64,000 nt of DNA. It comes from Mycolicibacterium sphagni. GTDB lineage: Bacteria > Actinomycetota > Actinomycetes > Mycobacteriales > Mycobacteriaceae. The notes beneath the pieces are model-generated. The model worked only from the letters and a program-made list of their open reading frames with translations, did no database searches and had not been told where the DNA came from. The position numbers were made by a program, and so were the translations under genes. Numbering within the stretch: position 1 is the first letter of the stretch; every line of letters starts with the position of its first letter. The stretch covers positions 186,001 through 250,000 of the forward strand of contig NZ_NOZR01000003.1 in the NCBI RefSeq assembly GCF_002250655.1, given 5' to 3'. Shown here in pieces: positions 1 through 8,684 of this stretch.

Positions 1-84
1 ATGCCGTTCACGATAGGGCACCCCCGACGGCGACGGGTCATGTCCGAGAGGTCGGAATGTCATGAAGCTTCGGTCATCTCCTTC

Positions 85-127
85 TGGTGCCCCCACCAGG
101 GCTCGAACCTGGGACCTGCGGATTAAA
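85..127. repeat. Left attachment site (tRNA-Lys 3'-half remnant)
   Basis: A 43-bp sequence identical to 7181-7223. On the minus strand it reads as the 3' half of a tRNA-Lys: anticodon-loop end TTTAATCC, T-arm with GGTTCGAGCC, acceptor strand and an encoded CCA. No tRNA 5' half lies beside it, so it is a remnant, not a functional tRNA. With the second copy it brackets element 1, so it is read as attL. Bases 1-84 to its left show no gene and are presumed chromosome. Confidence 0.85.
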
Positions 128-376
128 CCCGCGCTATTGCCGGATCGTTCCACTGATTGCCGTAGCGCCCGGTTAGCCGTGGTTCTGGACCGCTAATGCT
201 TGCCACCTGCTGACAGTACATAACCCCAGTTTCTGACAATTTTCGGTGGTTAAACGATGGGCTGCAGCGTGGCGGCTACGGTTCGACCCGGCGGCTATCA
301 CCATCGTGCCGAAGGTGTCCCCGCCAGACACCCGCACCTAGCGACCTCACTGGAATGCCAATCCCGTGGCCCGTGT

Positions 377-1213
377 TCAGCAGGGCTCGGGGGTGTCTTC
401 CCGACCCTTGGTGATCGTCACCTCGCTACCAGGGCCGGGGGACGTCGCCCCCGGGGGCTGAAAGCTGTCCACGCTGATCTGCACGTTGTCCCCGGCAGCG
501 TTCTCCCATATCCACGACGTGATCCCGACAGACCCGTCCTGCGGGTGCGTGACGTCCACAGGGCAGGCGGGCAGCCCGTCGTAGGGGCCAGTCGGCAGCT
601 GGGGCCGCAGATAATCCACCGCCGCAGCCGGATCAAGCGGGATGTGCCAGATCTCGATCCCAGGGACGGTGCCCCTGTCGGCGCCGACAGCCGTGGTGCC
701 TGCCGGGAGCGTCACCCGCATCAGCTGCGACTGGACCGGCCCCGCCGACGGCGGGCCCTCATAGTTCGGCACCGACGTGGCAGCTGCGGCGCTCGACGTC
801 TCCACCGACGGCATCGAGCCGTCTGCACGGCACAATGTCTCAAAGGCCCCGACGCCTACCGCCTGCGCCTCCTTCGCCGGAAGCGAAAACTGCTGCATCA
901 CATGGTAAGACGCCTCGATCTGATCCGGCCGACCGTTGTTCGTGAAGGTGCACGCCTCGTGGCCGGCGCGCAGCAGCGTTTCCCGGTCGCTCATCGGGTA
1001 GCCGTCCCGCGTCGCCCACTTCTGCAGCAGCGCGAGGTACGCCGCTTCCTCGTCCGCGGTCGCCGGCGTCGGCGGGGAGTTTGGTGTTCCGGCGCTGGGT
1101 TCACTGGCCGCGCCGCAGCCGCAACATCCCGCTAGCACACCGACGACGACCGCGCCGACGGCCATACGCCGTGCTGTGAGAACTCGTCTTGTAGCCACCA
1201 CAATCACCGTCAT
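377..1213 (-). CDS. DUF732-like lipoprotein
   Basis: 278 aa. The start is the ATG at 1213, preceded by a GAGGGGG ribosome site 4-5 nt upstream; the frame stays open further but has no better start. A signal peptide ends in a lipobox (VLAGC), so the product should be a membrane-anchored lipoprotein. Next come a Pro/Thr linker and a segment DEEAAYLALLQKW..LLRAGHEAC that resembles the DUF732 fold common in mycobacterial exported proteins. The C-terminal half is unassigned. It is leftmost cargo of element 1, transcribed toward attL, as expected of lysogenic conversion genes. Function unknown. Confidence 0.75.
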   Translation of the reverse strand: MTVIVVATRRVLTARRMAVGAVVVGVLAGCCGCGAASEPSAGTPNSPPTPATADEEAAYLALLQKWATRDGYPMSDRETLLRAGHEACTFTNNGRPDQIEASYHVMQQFSLPAKEAQAVGVGAFETLCRADGSMPSVETSSAAAATSVPNYEGPPSAGPVQSQLMRVTLPAGTTAVGADRGTVPGIEIWHIPLDPAAAVDYLRPQLPTGPYDGLPACPVDVTHPQDGSVGITSWIWENAAGDNVQISVDSFQPPGATSPGPGSEVTITKGREDTPEPC

Positions 1214-1475
1214 AGCCCCCTCGACATCTGGTGTTCCCGCGGCGAACTGTACCGATCCGACGCGGCCACTGACCAGGATTCGCAATTACAGGACACCGAT
1301 CCAAACAGCCTGCTGTGCAGTGCATTTCGTTTGACGTAAGCCCTGAAATGGTAGAATGGTAGTTGTAGGTCGGAAATTGCACACACGGTGCGCGCATCGA
1401 CCGAAACCCACACCTCGTCGACCAGCTCGGCCAACCCGTCTACCCCGACTCCGCGCGGGCCGGGGATCGTGCGGC

Positions 1476-2225
1476 CTAGCAGGTGGGAATCCCCGCGCCA
1501 GGCGGGGTGACGTAGATCGAGCTGATGTACGCGCCGTTTGCGAGTCGGTACCACAGGTTGCTGGGGGCGTGGTCGGTCTCTGTCTTCAGTTCGCCCGTGG
1601 TCTGGCACACGACATTGACCGTGGCACCCTCATCGAGCACGTTCGGGACTAGCCGTGGCGCGTCATTCTTGGGTTCGGCACGCTGTTGAACGCCGTAGCA
1701 TGTGCCTTGCTGATCGCAAGTGCCGGTGATTGACACGGAGTACCCCATCGAGGGCAATCCGGTGCTCGGCTTGGTTGTCGCTGGGCTCGCGCTCGTCGTT
1801 GCTGACGGTCGAGCGGGTGTACTGGCTTCGGTCCAGGTTGCACAACCTTGCGTTTGAAAGGCCTTATCGGTAGGCAGAATCTCCACAACCTGGGGACCCA
1901 CGCTGTTGTTGTTGTCGATAATGTCGTTCGTATTCAAGCTTCTAAGTCGCGCCCAGTAGCAGGCGGTTCCACCCGGCTCGCGGTATGTTCCGGGCGCAAT
2001 GTCGATGCCGACCAAATATGTGCCTTCATCCGGAATGGTGGTTTTCGGACCTGGCGGTGGCGGTGGTGTGTAGGTGACCGTTTCCCTGCTGGTAATAACT
2101 GACTGCAACGTTGATGTCACTATGGAAGTTCGGGCCGTCTGGGTGGCAGAACCACACCCTGCTAACAGAACTAGGACTGCGCCGGAAACGGCGGACGTCA
2201 AATTTACCCCCGGCACGATTGACAC
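1476..2225 (-). CDS. Secreted lipoprotein with SH3-like C-terminus
   Basis: 249 aa. The signal peptide carries a clear lipobox (LVLLAGC). The middle holds DEGTYLVGIDIAPGTYR followed by a CYWARL segment, a pattern recurrent in actinobacterial exported proteins. The C-terminal ~70 residues (ATVNVVCQTTGE ... LWYRLANGAYISSIYV) look like a bacterial SH3-type beta domain. It lies upstream of, and in the same direction as, the other lipoprotein gene; the 1286-1475 gap between them shows nothing. Likely cell-envelope cargo of element 1; no enzymatic motif seen. Confidence 0.75.
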   Translation of the reverse strand: MSIVPGVNLTSAVSGAVLVLLAGCGSATQTARTSIVTSTLQSVITSRETVTYTPPPPPGPKTTIPDEGTYLVGIDIAPGTYREPGGTACYWARLRSLNTNDIIDNNNSVGPQVVEILPTDKAFQTQGCATWTEASTPARPSATTSASPATTKPSTGLPSMGYSVSITGTCDQQGTCYGVQQRAEPKNDAPRLVPNVLDEGATVNVVCQTTGELKTETDHAPSNLWYRLANGAYISSIYVTPPGAGIPTC

Positions 2226-2464
2226 TGTAACTAGTGATTCTCCGGAGGGTCACCAGTCGTCGAGATTGGCCGGCTGAGCCCGGTCGAACTCCGTCCCGAA
2301 CGTGACTGCCGCCAGTCCTCCGGCGTCATGTTCCACCGCGACGAAGTCGGAACACTCGCCCAACCCAGGAGAACCGCATGACCGACGAGAACGATGACGC
2401 GATTACAGGATTCGCACTGACGGATCGGCGGTACCCTCCTCACAGGAAATCTCCAGGGGGCGAC

Positions 2465-3286
2465 ATGTCGGAACCGGGGTGGTACCCGCCGCCGCTTGAG
2501 GGCGCGCACTGGCAGCAGCCTGCCCAGGACTACCCCACAACCGAGCTACCGCCACCGGCGAAGCGGCGAAATTGGCTAGTCCCCGCCGCCTTGGCCGTCG
2601 GAGTCGCCGGTGTTGCCTCCGCTGTCACGTTGGCGGTGGTCTTGTGGCCCCGGCAGGCGACCACACCAGCCCCGACGCCGACGGTGGCGGCACCCGCCCC
2701 CGTTGAACCGTCACCACCCACCACGTCGACACCGCCGCCCACTGATGCGATCTCCAAAGAGGTGCAAACGTCGATGCAGAAGAAATTCGACTCCGATCCC
2801 GACCTGTCCGGGTTGAGAGTCACCAAGGTGACGTTGGTTAACAAGTCGGGCAATGAGTACAAGGGCATCGCGAAAGTGCGCACACCGGACGGGGTGTCGC
2901 ACGACGTTGAGGTCGACGTGACCTCCGACGACAACAACACCCTGTGGGAAACACCGCCAGGGGCGCTCGCCTTCGCATACGACAAGCCCGCACCGCCGCC
3001 GGCGGCCGCGCCACCGCCGCCGCAGTCGAGCCCGGTTGAGAATTTCAAGATCTGCCCATCCGGCGTGAGCGGGGTTGCCACCGGCGACACGAGCTGCGCT
3101 TTCGCGGACAACGTCCGTGCGTCTTGGTATTCCAGTGAAAGCCCAACGATTCTGGCCTACAGCCCGGTAACCAACCAGTCATACGTGATGACGTGCACGA
3201 CGACACCTACGGACGTGTGGCCGGGCGCGAAGCGTTGTGTCGGCACGAATGCCCAAGGCACAACTTTGATCGTGTACATCGAGTAG
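2465..3286 (+). CDS. Proline-rich single-pass membrane protein
   Basis: 273 aa from the ATG at 2465, which has a CAGGGGG ribosome site; an in-frame ATG at 2378 lacks one. N-terminus is the GWYPPP/Pro-rich type of mycobacterial membrane proteins, followed by one transmembrane segment (WLVPAALAVGVAGVASAVTL), a Pro/Thr linker, a DUF4333-like alpha/beta segment (KEVQTSMQKKF ... DVEVDVT) and a second small Cys-containing domain. Divergent from the lipoprotein at 1476-2225 across a 239-bp gap that must hold both promoters. Its 3' end overlaps the opposing ATPase gene by 108 bp. Confidence 0.7.
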   Translation: MSEPGWYPPPLEGAHWQQPAQDYPTTELPPPAKRRNWLVPAALAVGVAGVASAVTLAVVLWPRQATTPAPTPTVAAPAPVEPSPPTTSTPPPTDAISKEVQTSMQKKFDSDPDLSGLRVTKVTLVNKSGNEYKGIAKVRTPDGVSHDVEVDVTSDDNNTLWETPPGALAFAYDKPAPPPAAAPPPPQSSPVENFKICPSGVSGVATGDTSCAFADNVRASWYSSESPTILAYSPVTNQSYVMTCTTTPTDVWPGAKRCVGTNAQGTTLIVYIE

Positions 3287-4495
3287 TAGAGAGACAAAGA
3301 CGACCCCGATCAGGCGTACGACCGCCGCGATATGGTCGGCAACGTCGGGCCAAAGGATTTGGGGGAAGGGCAGGCATGGCACGCCGCAATTCGCAATATT
3401 CGTCATACGCCCAGCGTCAGCGGGAAGCAGCGAGGGCCCACCAGCAAATCCCTGCTCCTCTGGAGCTAATTCCCAGATAAGTCCCACGACTTTCTGGCGG
3501 GCGGGGACGAGGACCGGTGCTAAGTCCCGGGCGGGACTTAGCACCAACGTCTTGCGCTGGTCATCTTCGTCGAGGTCTGGCAGCAAATACCGCGACACCG
3601 TGTGCTCAATCAACGAGAATTGATGCTCACAACCCGACTCGACATCTTTGTGCTTCTCGCAGTGGATCGTCGTCCGCAACTTCTCACCCTCAACGCGCAG
3701 GTCAGACCACACAGCGCCGTCCCACGTGTTCGACCCTCGCCCCGCGGTCCCGTTACGCGATGTGTGGTGGACAGCAAGAACCGCGCAGCCCGCCGCCGAC
3801 CGGATCCGGTCGGCCTCAGCTATCGCCAGGCCTTGCTCAGTCGCGCTGTTTTCTTCCAGTCCCACGGTGCATCGGGCCCTGGTGTCAAGGACCAGCAGGG
3901 ACGCACCGATCTCGGCCACCACGTCTACGGCGTCGGCCACGTCCGCCCCGTGACCGAGTTGTAAAGGCGCGGGCAGTATCCGCAACCAGTCACCCAGTTC
4001 GGCAGGCTCGACGGCCCACACCTCACACCACGCCAACAGCCGTTTACGGAACCCGTTCGCCCCTTCGGCGGCGACGTAGACCACCTTCCCGCGCTCAGGC
4101 ACAGCGAAATCCCCGAGCTGCGTTCCGGTGGCGACACAGCAGGCCATCGCGATAGCGATGAACGTCTTGTAGGTGCCGGGACCTCCGGACAGCTGGACCA
4201 GAGTGTCGCGGTAGATGAGACCGTCGACGAGCGGTGCTGTGGGCGGCAACTTCCCGAGGTCGTCCACCGTGAGCAACCGGTCCCGCAGGTGTATCCGCGG
4301 CGGCATGTCGGCCCGCTCGTCGGGCGGTTCGTCGTTCAGCGGCGGGACGCCGGCGTAGTAGTCAGGCTGCGGCGGGGCCGCGGCGTCCAACTCAGGTGGC
4401 TCCCTGCCGTTAACGGGCGCGTACCTCCCCGACGACTGGGGGATCGTGCGGCCGAGCTCTACCGGATTTGTCACGATGTTCTCCGCTGCAGCCAC
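3179..4495 (-). CDS. RepA-like RecA-fold ATPase (replication protein)
   Basis: 438 aa, GTG start overlapping the DUF2742 gene by 25 bp. Walker A is LSGGPGTYKTF, Walker B LLVLDT, followed by VLAVHHTSRN, the layout of RepA/AAA_25 hexameric helicases found with primases on plasmids and satellites. Probably drives replication of the excised element. The last ~100 residues after GGPSLLPADAG are Arg/Cys-rich, unlike the family, and run antisense through the 3' end of the neighbouring gene, so a frameshift may have replaced the true C-terminus. The ATPase core appears intact. Confidence 0.75.
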   Translation of the reverse strand: MAAAENIVTNPVELGRTIPQSSGRYAPVNGREPPELDAAAPPQPDYYAGVPPLNDEPPDERADMPPRIHLRDRLLTVDDLGKLPPTAPLVDGLIYRDTLVQLSGGPGTYKTFIAIAMACCVATGTQLGDFAVPERGKVVYVAAEGANGFRKRLLAWCEVWAVEPAELGDWLRILPAPLQLGHGADVADAVDVVAEIGASLLVLDTRARCTVGLEENSATEQGLAIAEADRIRSAAGCAVLAVHHTSRNGTAGRGSNTWDGAVWSDLRVEGEKLRTTIHCEKHKDVESGCEHQFSLIEHTVSRYLLPDLDEDDQRKTLVLSPARDLAPVLVPARQKVVGLIWELAPEEQGFAGGPSLLPADAGRMTNIANCGVPCLPFPQILWPDVADHIAAVVRLIGVVFVSLLLDVHDQSCALGIRADTTLRARPHVRRCRRARHHV

Positions 4496-4893
4496 GGCTT
4501 AGCCGCGTAGAACCCGGCGCGCTGCTGAACTTCAGCGGCGACCTGCTGCCAGTCAGCCGCCCCGGCAACGGCTTTCGACACCTCCCCCAACTCCTCCTGG
4601 AAATACTCCAGGCGTAGCGCCCAATGCTGTGCGGCGTCCAACGCCGCCGCCCACTTCGCCGGATCGGTCCCGTCAAGGGCGCACCAGGCCGGGGTTCCGA
4701 CCATCGGGAATGACCCCGCCCCAGCCAGCCAGGGCGTCACGAACTCGTGCACCGTCCACCAGGCCACAGCCCGCGACCCGGTCAGGAGCCCGGTCTTGTC
4801 GCTGCGCGTTCTTGTCGGGCGACCGTGCGACAATTCCGACGACCGTGCAGAGTCGGATCGCCGCTCGCCGCCCTGGCGGGCGGCGATTCTCAT
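4471..4893 (-). CDS. DUF2742 family protein
   Basis: 140 aa. The segment AWWTVHEFVTPWL..PMVGTPAWCALDGTDPAKWAA and the end AGFYAAKPWLQRR match the DUF2742 proteins I recall from mycobacterial phiRv1/phiRv2-type elements. Role unknown. The ATG at 4893 overlaps the stop of the upstream 42-aa gene (ATGA), supporting this start by translational coupling even though the first ~35 residues are atypical. The gene reads directly into the RepA-like ATPase, suggesting one excision/replication operon. Confidence 0.8.
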   Translation of the reverse strand: MRIAARQGGERRSDSARSSELSHGRPTRTRSDKTGLLTGSRAVAWWTVHEFVTPWLAGAGSFPMVGTPAWCALDGTDPAKWAAALDAAQHWALRLEYFQEELGEVSKAVAGAADWQQVAAEVQQRAGFYAAKPWLQRRTS

Positions 4894-5018
4894 GAGCGGG
4901 GGCGCAGCAGTTCGACGAGTCTGATGCGCTGTTCGTCGGTGAGCGGCGGCGCAGCCGCCAACACCCTCCGAACGTAGGCGTGGATCCTGGCTTCAGGGCT
5001 GGGGGCTTTCGTTGTCAT
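4890..5018 (-). CDS. Small DUF2742-associated protein (42 aa)
   Basis: 42 aa, ATG at 5018, stop overlapping the next ATG as ATGA. The sequence contains RIHAYVRRVLAAAPPLTDEQ then RIRLVELLRP, a short helical protein of the type that precedes DUF2742 genes in mycobacterial prophage-like elements. The tight coupling on both sides argues it is real. Function unknown. Confidence 0.7.
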   Translation of the reverse strand: MTTKAPSPEARIHAYVRRVLAAAPPLTDEQRIRLVELLRPRS

Positions 5019-5096
5019 CGGCTTGGCTTCCGGTTGGTTGGTCAAAGCGGGTTGGTGCGCCGGATGTCCCCGCGGCGCAACGGGACTGAAAGTCGC

Positions 5097-5279
5097 TTAG
5101 TCGGCGCTGGCGAATTGTTCGTTCTCCCAGCGGATTACATCGCTGAGGCGGTAGCGCGCGTGGCGGCCGAAAAGCGCGTAACGCGGCCCTTCGCCACGGG
5201 TCGCCCACTGGGCGAGAGTGCCCACCGGGATCTTGATCCGTTCGGACACGTCACGCCGCGTCAGCCAAACGTCGTCCAT
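5097..5279 (-). CDS. xis: Excisionase / HTH_17-type DNA-binding protein
   Basis: 60 aa from the ATG at 5279. WLTRRDVSERIKIPVGTLAQW followed by GRHARYRLSDVIRWENEQF is the MerR-like winged helix of excisionases. It would bind attP/attL arms and direct the integrase at 5984-7159 to excise element 1. First gene of the leftward operon; it diverges from the XRE regulator across a 112-bp control region. Confidence 0.8.
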   Translation of the reverse strand: MDDVWLTRRDVSERIKIPVGTLAQWATRGEGPRYALFGRHARYRLSDVIRWENEQFASAD

Positions 5280-5359
5280 TGTCGATTCTTCGGGCTGTGT
5301 GTCAGTTACGCAATTTGGGAAGATTTGGCGTTGCATGGATGTAATTCCAGCACTTGCTG

Positions 5360-5376
5360 CGGCTTGACGCAAGCCG
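5360..5376. promoter_or_regulatory. Candidate operator between xis and XRE gene
   Basis: Perfect inverted repeat CGGCTT-N5-AAGCCG in the divergent control region. It sits just upstream of TGGTACTTT (-10-like, 5378-5386) and only 16 bp before the GTG of the XRE gene, so occupancy would block that promoter. The short -10 to GTG distance suggests leaderless translation. The likely ligand is the adjacent XRE protein (inference). Confidence 0.4.
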
Positions 5377-5391
5377 TGGTACTTTTGCGGC

Positions 5392-5994
5392 GTGTCTACA
5401 CAAGATGGTGAGTCGGCACCGAGGGACTGGGCCGAACGGCACGCCGCGCAGGTGGCCGCCGAGGTTCGCCGGCTGCGTCAGGTGCGGGGCTGGTCAGCGC
5501 AGAAAGTCGCCGACCGCTGCGCCCAACTCGGCCTACCCAGCGTCACCCGGCCGGTGATCGCCGACCTGGAAAGCGGCCGCCGCAAGTGGGTGTCCACCGC
5601 CGAATTGATAGTGCTCGCCCGCGCGCTGGACACCGCCCCGCTTGCGCTCCTTTACCCCGACCCGGCAGCCAGCGAAGCGCGAATGCTGCCGCACCTGAGG
5701 ACCACGGCCACCTATGCGCTGCAATGGTTTTCGGGGCTAGTGGACGATCCAACCACGAACCCTGTAGCCGACGATGCGGTGGCCTATGCGCAGAATCTGC
5801 GCCGCCTGCAGATCGCCCGGGAGATCTGGGAACTCAAGCGACGCGAGTTGGCGCTCGAATTCGGCGGGCCAGGCGAAACCATCAAGGATCGCCGCACTTG
5901 GGCGGATGCGGTCGCTGACTACAAGCTGCGGATCGCCGCGCTCGACCGCGACTACCGCAAGCTGGTCGATATCGATGAGGGCGATGACGGGTAG
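5392..5994 (+). CDS. XRE-family HTH regulator of element 1
   Basis: 200 aa, GTG start. An N-terminal helix-turn-helix (VRRLRQVRGWSAQKVADRC ... SVTRPVIADLESGRR) is followed by a helical C-terminal half of unknown role. Position and orientation are those of a master repressor: divergent from xis and directly upstream of int, which it overlaps by 11 bp. Expected to hold xis/replication genes off while int can be co-expressed. A candidate operator lies at 5360-5376. Confidence 0.8.
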   Translation: MSTQDGESAPRDWAERHAAQVAAEVRRLRQVRGWSAQKVADRCAQLGLPSVTRPVIADLESGRRKWVSTAELIVLARALDTAPLALLYPDPAASEARMLPHLRTTATYALQWFSGLVDDPTTNPVADDAVAYAQNLRRLQIAREIWELKRRELALEFGGPGETIKDRRTWADAVADYKLRIAALDRDYRKLVDIDEGDDG

Positions 5995-7159
5995 GGGCCG
6001 TCCGCCGCTGCGGATCGGCCAGCACGGCAAGATCTCCCGCACCTATCTCGGTAGCGGGATATGGATGGCGCGCTGCCGGTACCGCGACGCCGACGGGGTG
6101 ACCCGAATCGTGGAGCGCCGCGGGCACCCCGACGAGTTTGACAAGCACGGCAAGCTCGCCGAAGACGCCCTCATCGAAGCCCTCGCCAAACGACAAACAC
6201 CCGGTGCGCCAGGTCAGATCAGCCTCGACACGAAGGTTTCAGTGCTCGTCGAGGCGCATCTTGAGATGCTGGCTGAGGCTGGCAAGTCACCGTCCACCAT
6301 GACGACCTACCGCTCCGCAGCCCGCAAGCTGGCCAAGTTCAGCGACGCGCTGCGAGTCGGGGACGCCACCCCGGGGCGGCTGGCCGCGGTGATCCGCTCG
6401 ATGCGGGCGGCCCACGGGGCCAACATGGCGCGCCACGGCCGCACCCTCCTGCGGGGAGCCCTGCAGATCGCGGTCCTCGACGACGTGTTGGGTCGTAATC
6501 CGGTGGCCGAGGTCGGCCGCATCCACTCCGATCGCAAGCCTCAGGGTGCGCCTGCTCTCGACGCTGAGCAGCTCCGCGACCTGCTGGCCGCCTTGCGTGA
6601 GTCCCAGGCGTGCTGGGACGCCGACCTGGTCGACCCGATTACCATGCTGGCCGCTACTGGGCTGCGACGCTCGGAGCTGCTTGCGCTCCGCTGGGAGGAC
6701 TACGACGAGGCCGCCAGAACGATCGCCGTCAGCGGCAAGATCGCCCGACTTCCCGGTGAGGGGCTGAAGCGGTTGGACAGCGGCAAGACGGAGTCGTCGC
6801 AACGTGTCGTCGCGCTGCCGGGGTTCGCCGTGTCGATGCTTGCCGAGCGGCGCGGCCGGGCGTTCTGGGGCGAGCAGACGATGCTGTTCCCGTCATCGGC
6901 GGGCGGCTGGCGCGACCTCGACAACTTCGACAAGCAGTGGCGACGCGTCCGAGACGATCTGGGCGTGCCGGAGGTCACGAGTCACAGCTTCCGCAAGTCG
7001 GTGGCGACGCTGATCGACGACGCCGGCCTGTCGGCGCGTATCGGCGCTGACCAGCTCGGCCATGCCAAGGTGTCGATGACCCAGGACCGCTACATGCAGC
7101 GAGGCAAAGTGCACACCGAGGTGGCCGACGTACTGGACCGCGCCATTAGCGATGAATAA
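5984..7159 (+). CDS. int: Tyrosine integrase of element 1
   Basis: 391 aa; the ATG at 5984 follows GAGGGCG and overlaps the regulator gene. N-terminal arm-binding region, SAM-like core-binding domain (~75-180) and catalytic domain with Arg228 (TGLRRSE), His334/Arg337 (SHSFRK), His360 (LGHAKV) and nucleophile Tyr370 (QDRYMQ). Full length and intact. The stop lies 21 bp from the 43-bp att copy at 7181, the usual int-att arrangement, so it most probably integrated element 1 at the tRNA-Lys 3' end. Confidence 0.93.
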   Translation: MTGRGRPPLRIGQHGKISRTYLGSGIWMARCRYRDADGVTRIVERRGHPDEFDKHGKLAEDALIEALAKRQTPGAPGQISLDTKVSVLVEAHLEMLAEAGKSPSTMTTYRSAARKLAKFSDALRVGDATPGRLAAVIRSMRAAHGANMARHGRTLLRGALQIAVLDDVLGRNPVAEVGRIHSDRKPQGAPALDAEQLRDLLAALRESQACWDADLVDPITMLAATGLRRSELLALRWEDYDEAARTIAVSGKIARLPGEGLKRLDSGKTESSQRVVALPGFAVSMLAERRGRAFWGEQTMLFPSSAGGWRDLDNFDKQWRRVRDDLGVPEVTSHSFRKSVATLIDDAGLSARIGADQLGHAKVSMTQDRYMQRGKVHTEVADVLDRAISDE

Positions 7160-7180
7160 ACGATGAGCAGCCGTTTCATT

Positions 7181-7223
7181 TGGTGCCCCCACCAGGGCTC
7201 GAACCTGGGACCTGCGGATTAAA
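7181..7223. repeat. Shared attachment site between the two elements
   Basis: Identical to 85-127. The identity stops at 7223, but the minus strand continues as GACTTTTAATCC, restoring the anticodon stem (CGGA/TCCG) though not a D-arm. It acts as the right end of element 1 and the left end of the prophage. Integrase genes abut it on both sides (stop at 7159, start at 7371), which supports two independent integrations into one tRNA-Lys site. Confidence 0.85.
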
Positions 7224-7287
7224 AGTCCGTGAGTTCGACCCCTGCCACAGGGTCGTGTAATGTGTCAAACGCGCAGTTCAGGGGGCA

Positions 7288-7302
7288 GTACGGCCCCCGT
7301 AC
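7288..7302. promoter_or_regulatory. GTAC-N7-GTAC operator upstream of prophage int
   Basis: Palindrome GTACGG-CCC-CCGTAC, a member of the 15-bp family repeated through the prophage. It lies 69 bp before the prophage integrase start. Unlike most copies it has no clear TTGACA at 17 bp on either strand, so the promoter it controls is uncertain. Confidence 0.5.
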
Positions 7303-7370
7303 GACGTTATGGCAACACCACGTAGTTGACACCTATTGTTGACACCCGACCGGCCTAAGGGGGCTAAGCC

Positions 7371-8684
7371 ATGCCAGAAACCGACGCAAAGTCTAAGAGA
7401 CGCCCAAAGGGTGACGGGGCACTTTTCTACGACGAGAAACGCGGCCTGCACATCGGAATTGTGTCCGTCTATGGCCCGGACGGCAAGCGCCACCAGAAGC
7501 GCGTATCGAGCAAGCTGGAGTCCAAGGCGCTAGAGAAGCTGAACAAGCTTCGGGCCGACGTTGTGAACGGAACAGTGACGGTCACACCGACTGAGATTCG
7601 GACGGTGGGCGGCTGGCTGGACTACTGGCTGATCCACATTGTGAAGCCCAGCGTGAAGCCTAGGACGTACGACAGCTATGCGGCCACGGTGCGGCTTTAC
7701 CTGAAGCCCGAAATCGGGAAAATCCGATTGGACAAGCTGCAACCCGCGCGTGTGCGCGAGCTGTACACGAAGCTGCGCTTGCGCGGCACCGCTGATACCA
7801 AGCCGTCGACCCGGAACGCGCAGAAAGCGCACCAGGTGCTTAACGCGGCACTTACGCGGGCTGTCAAGGATGGGCACTTGAGTCGGAACGTGTGCAAGGC
7901 CGTCGACAACCCGAAGCACAAAAAGGCACCGCGTGGCGCTTTCGAGCTGAAGACGGCAGTGCATGTCCTCAAGACGGCGGCGGCTCTCGATGACAAGAAC
8001 ATCCCCGGCAAGCCCAAGCTGGCGTCGCGGTGGGTGGCGGCGTTTATGACGGGTGCCCGGCAGGCCGAACTATTGGGTATGGAACTTGACCGCATTGATT
8101 TGGATCAGGGCGTTATGGAAATCTCTTGGCAGCTTCAGCGTATGCACTACACGCACGGCTGCGGGACTAAGGCTAACGGTGAACCTAGGTGCGGGAGGCA
8201 ACGCGTTGGCTATTGCCCGGATCGTAAATGGGGCTTTGATCCGGTGTTCGACTACCGGGACTGCCATCGGTCCTTAGTGTGGACGCGCCCTAAGTCCTTA
8301 GCTGGGGAGCGATGGGTGCCAATGGCTCCGCTGTTGCATGAATCGTTGAAGGTGCATTTGAGGATGGACACCGACCCGAATCCGCACGGCTTAGTGTGGC
8401 ATCACCGGGATGGCAGGCCGATAAGCCAAGAGGACGATAACGAGCAGTGGAACATACTTATTGCAGCTGCCGGGATTGAGAAGAAATCCCGCGAGGTCGT
8501 GTTGCATGAGGCTCGTAACACGGCGGCGACGATGTTGCTTGAGTCGGGAGTGGACGTGAAGGTGATCCAGAGCATTTTAGGCCACGCGTCCATCTTGCAG
8601 ACGCGGGATTACCAGAGGGTTAATTTGGAGCTGAGTAAGGTTGCGGTGTCGACTGCGTTCGACGCTCTACTGCCCGACGTTTGA
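7371..8684 (+). CDS. int: Tyrosine integrase of the prophage
   Basis: 437 aa. Arm-binding N-terminus, core-binding domain (~75-180) and catalytic domain with Arg230 (MTGARQAEL), His379/Arg382 (LHEARNT), His405 (LGHASIL) and Tyr414 (TRDYQR). Between the catalytic strands lies an insertion with four cysteines (264, 274, 282, 298) that could bind zinc, seen in some actinophage integrases. It sits 147 bp right of the shared att site with a GTAC-type operator between. The 3' end overlaps the opposing membrane protein gene by 65 bp. Confidence 0.93.
   Translation: MPETDAKSKRRPKGDGALFYDEKRGLHIGIVSVYGPDGKRHQKRVSSKLESKALEKLNKLRADVVNGTVTVTPTEIRTVGGWLDYWLIHIVKPSVKPRTYDSYAATVRLYLKPEIGKIRLDKLQPARVRELYTKLRLRGTADTKPSTRNAQKAHQVLNAALTRAVKDGHLSRNVCKAVDNPKHKKAPRGAFELKTAVHVLKTAAALDDKNIPGKPKLASRWVAAFMTGARQAELLGMELDRIDLDQGVMEISWQLQRMHYTHGCGTKANGEPRCGRQRVGYCPDRKWGFDPVFDYRDCHRSLVWTRPKSLAGERWVPMAPLLHESLKVHLRMDTDPNPHGLVWHHRDGRPISQEDDNEQWNILIAAAGIEKKSREVVLHEARNTAATMLLESGVDVKVIQSILGHASILQTRDYQRVNLELSKVAVSTAFDALLPDV

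Noticed and set aside
257..1135. 292-codon rightward frame over the first lipoprotein
   Set aside because: Arg-rich shadow; the opposite strand has a signal peptide and lipobox.
7224..7260. 5' half of tRNA-Lys next to the middle att copy
   Set aside because: Only the anticodon stem is restored; no D-arm or acceptor 5' strand is present, so no complete host tRNA lies here.
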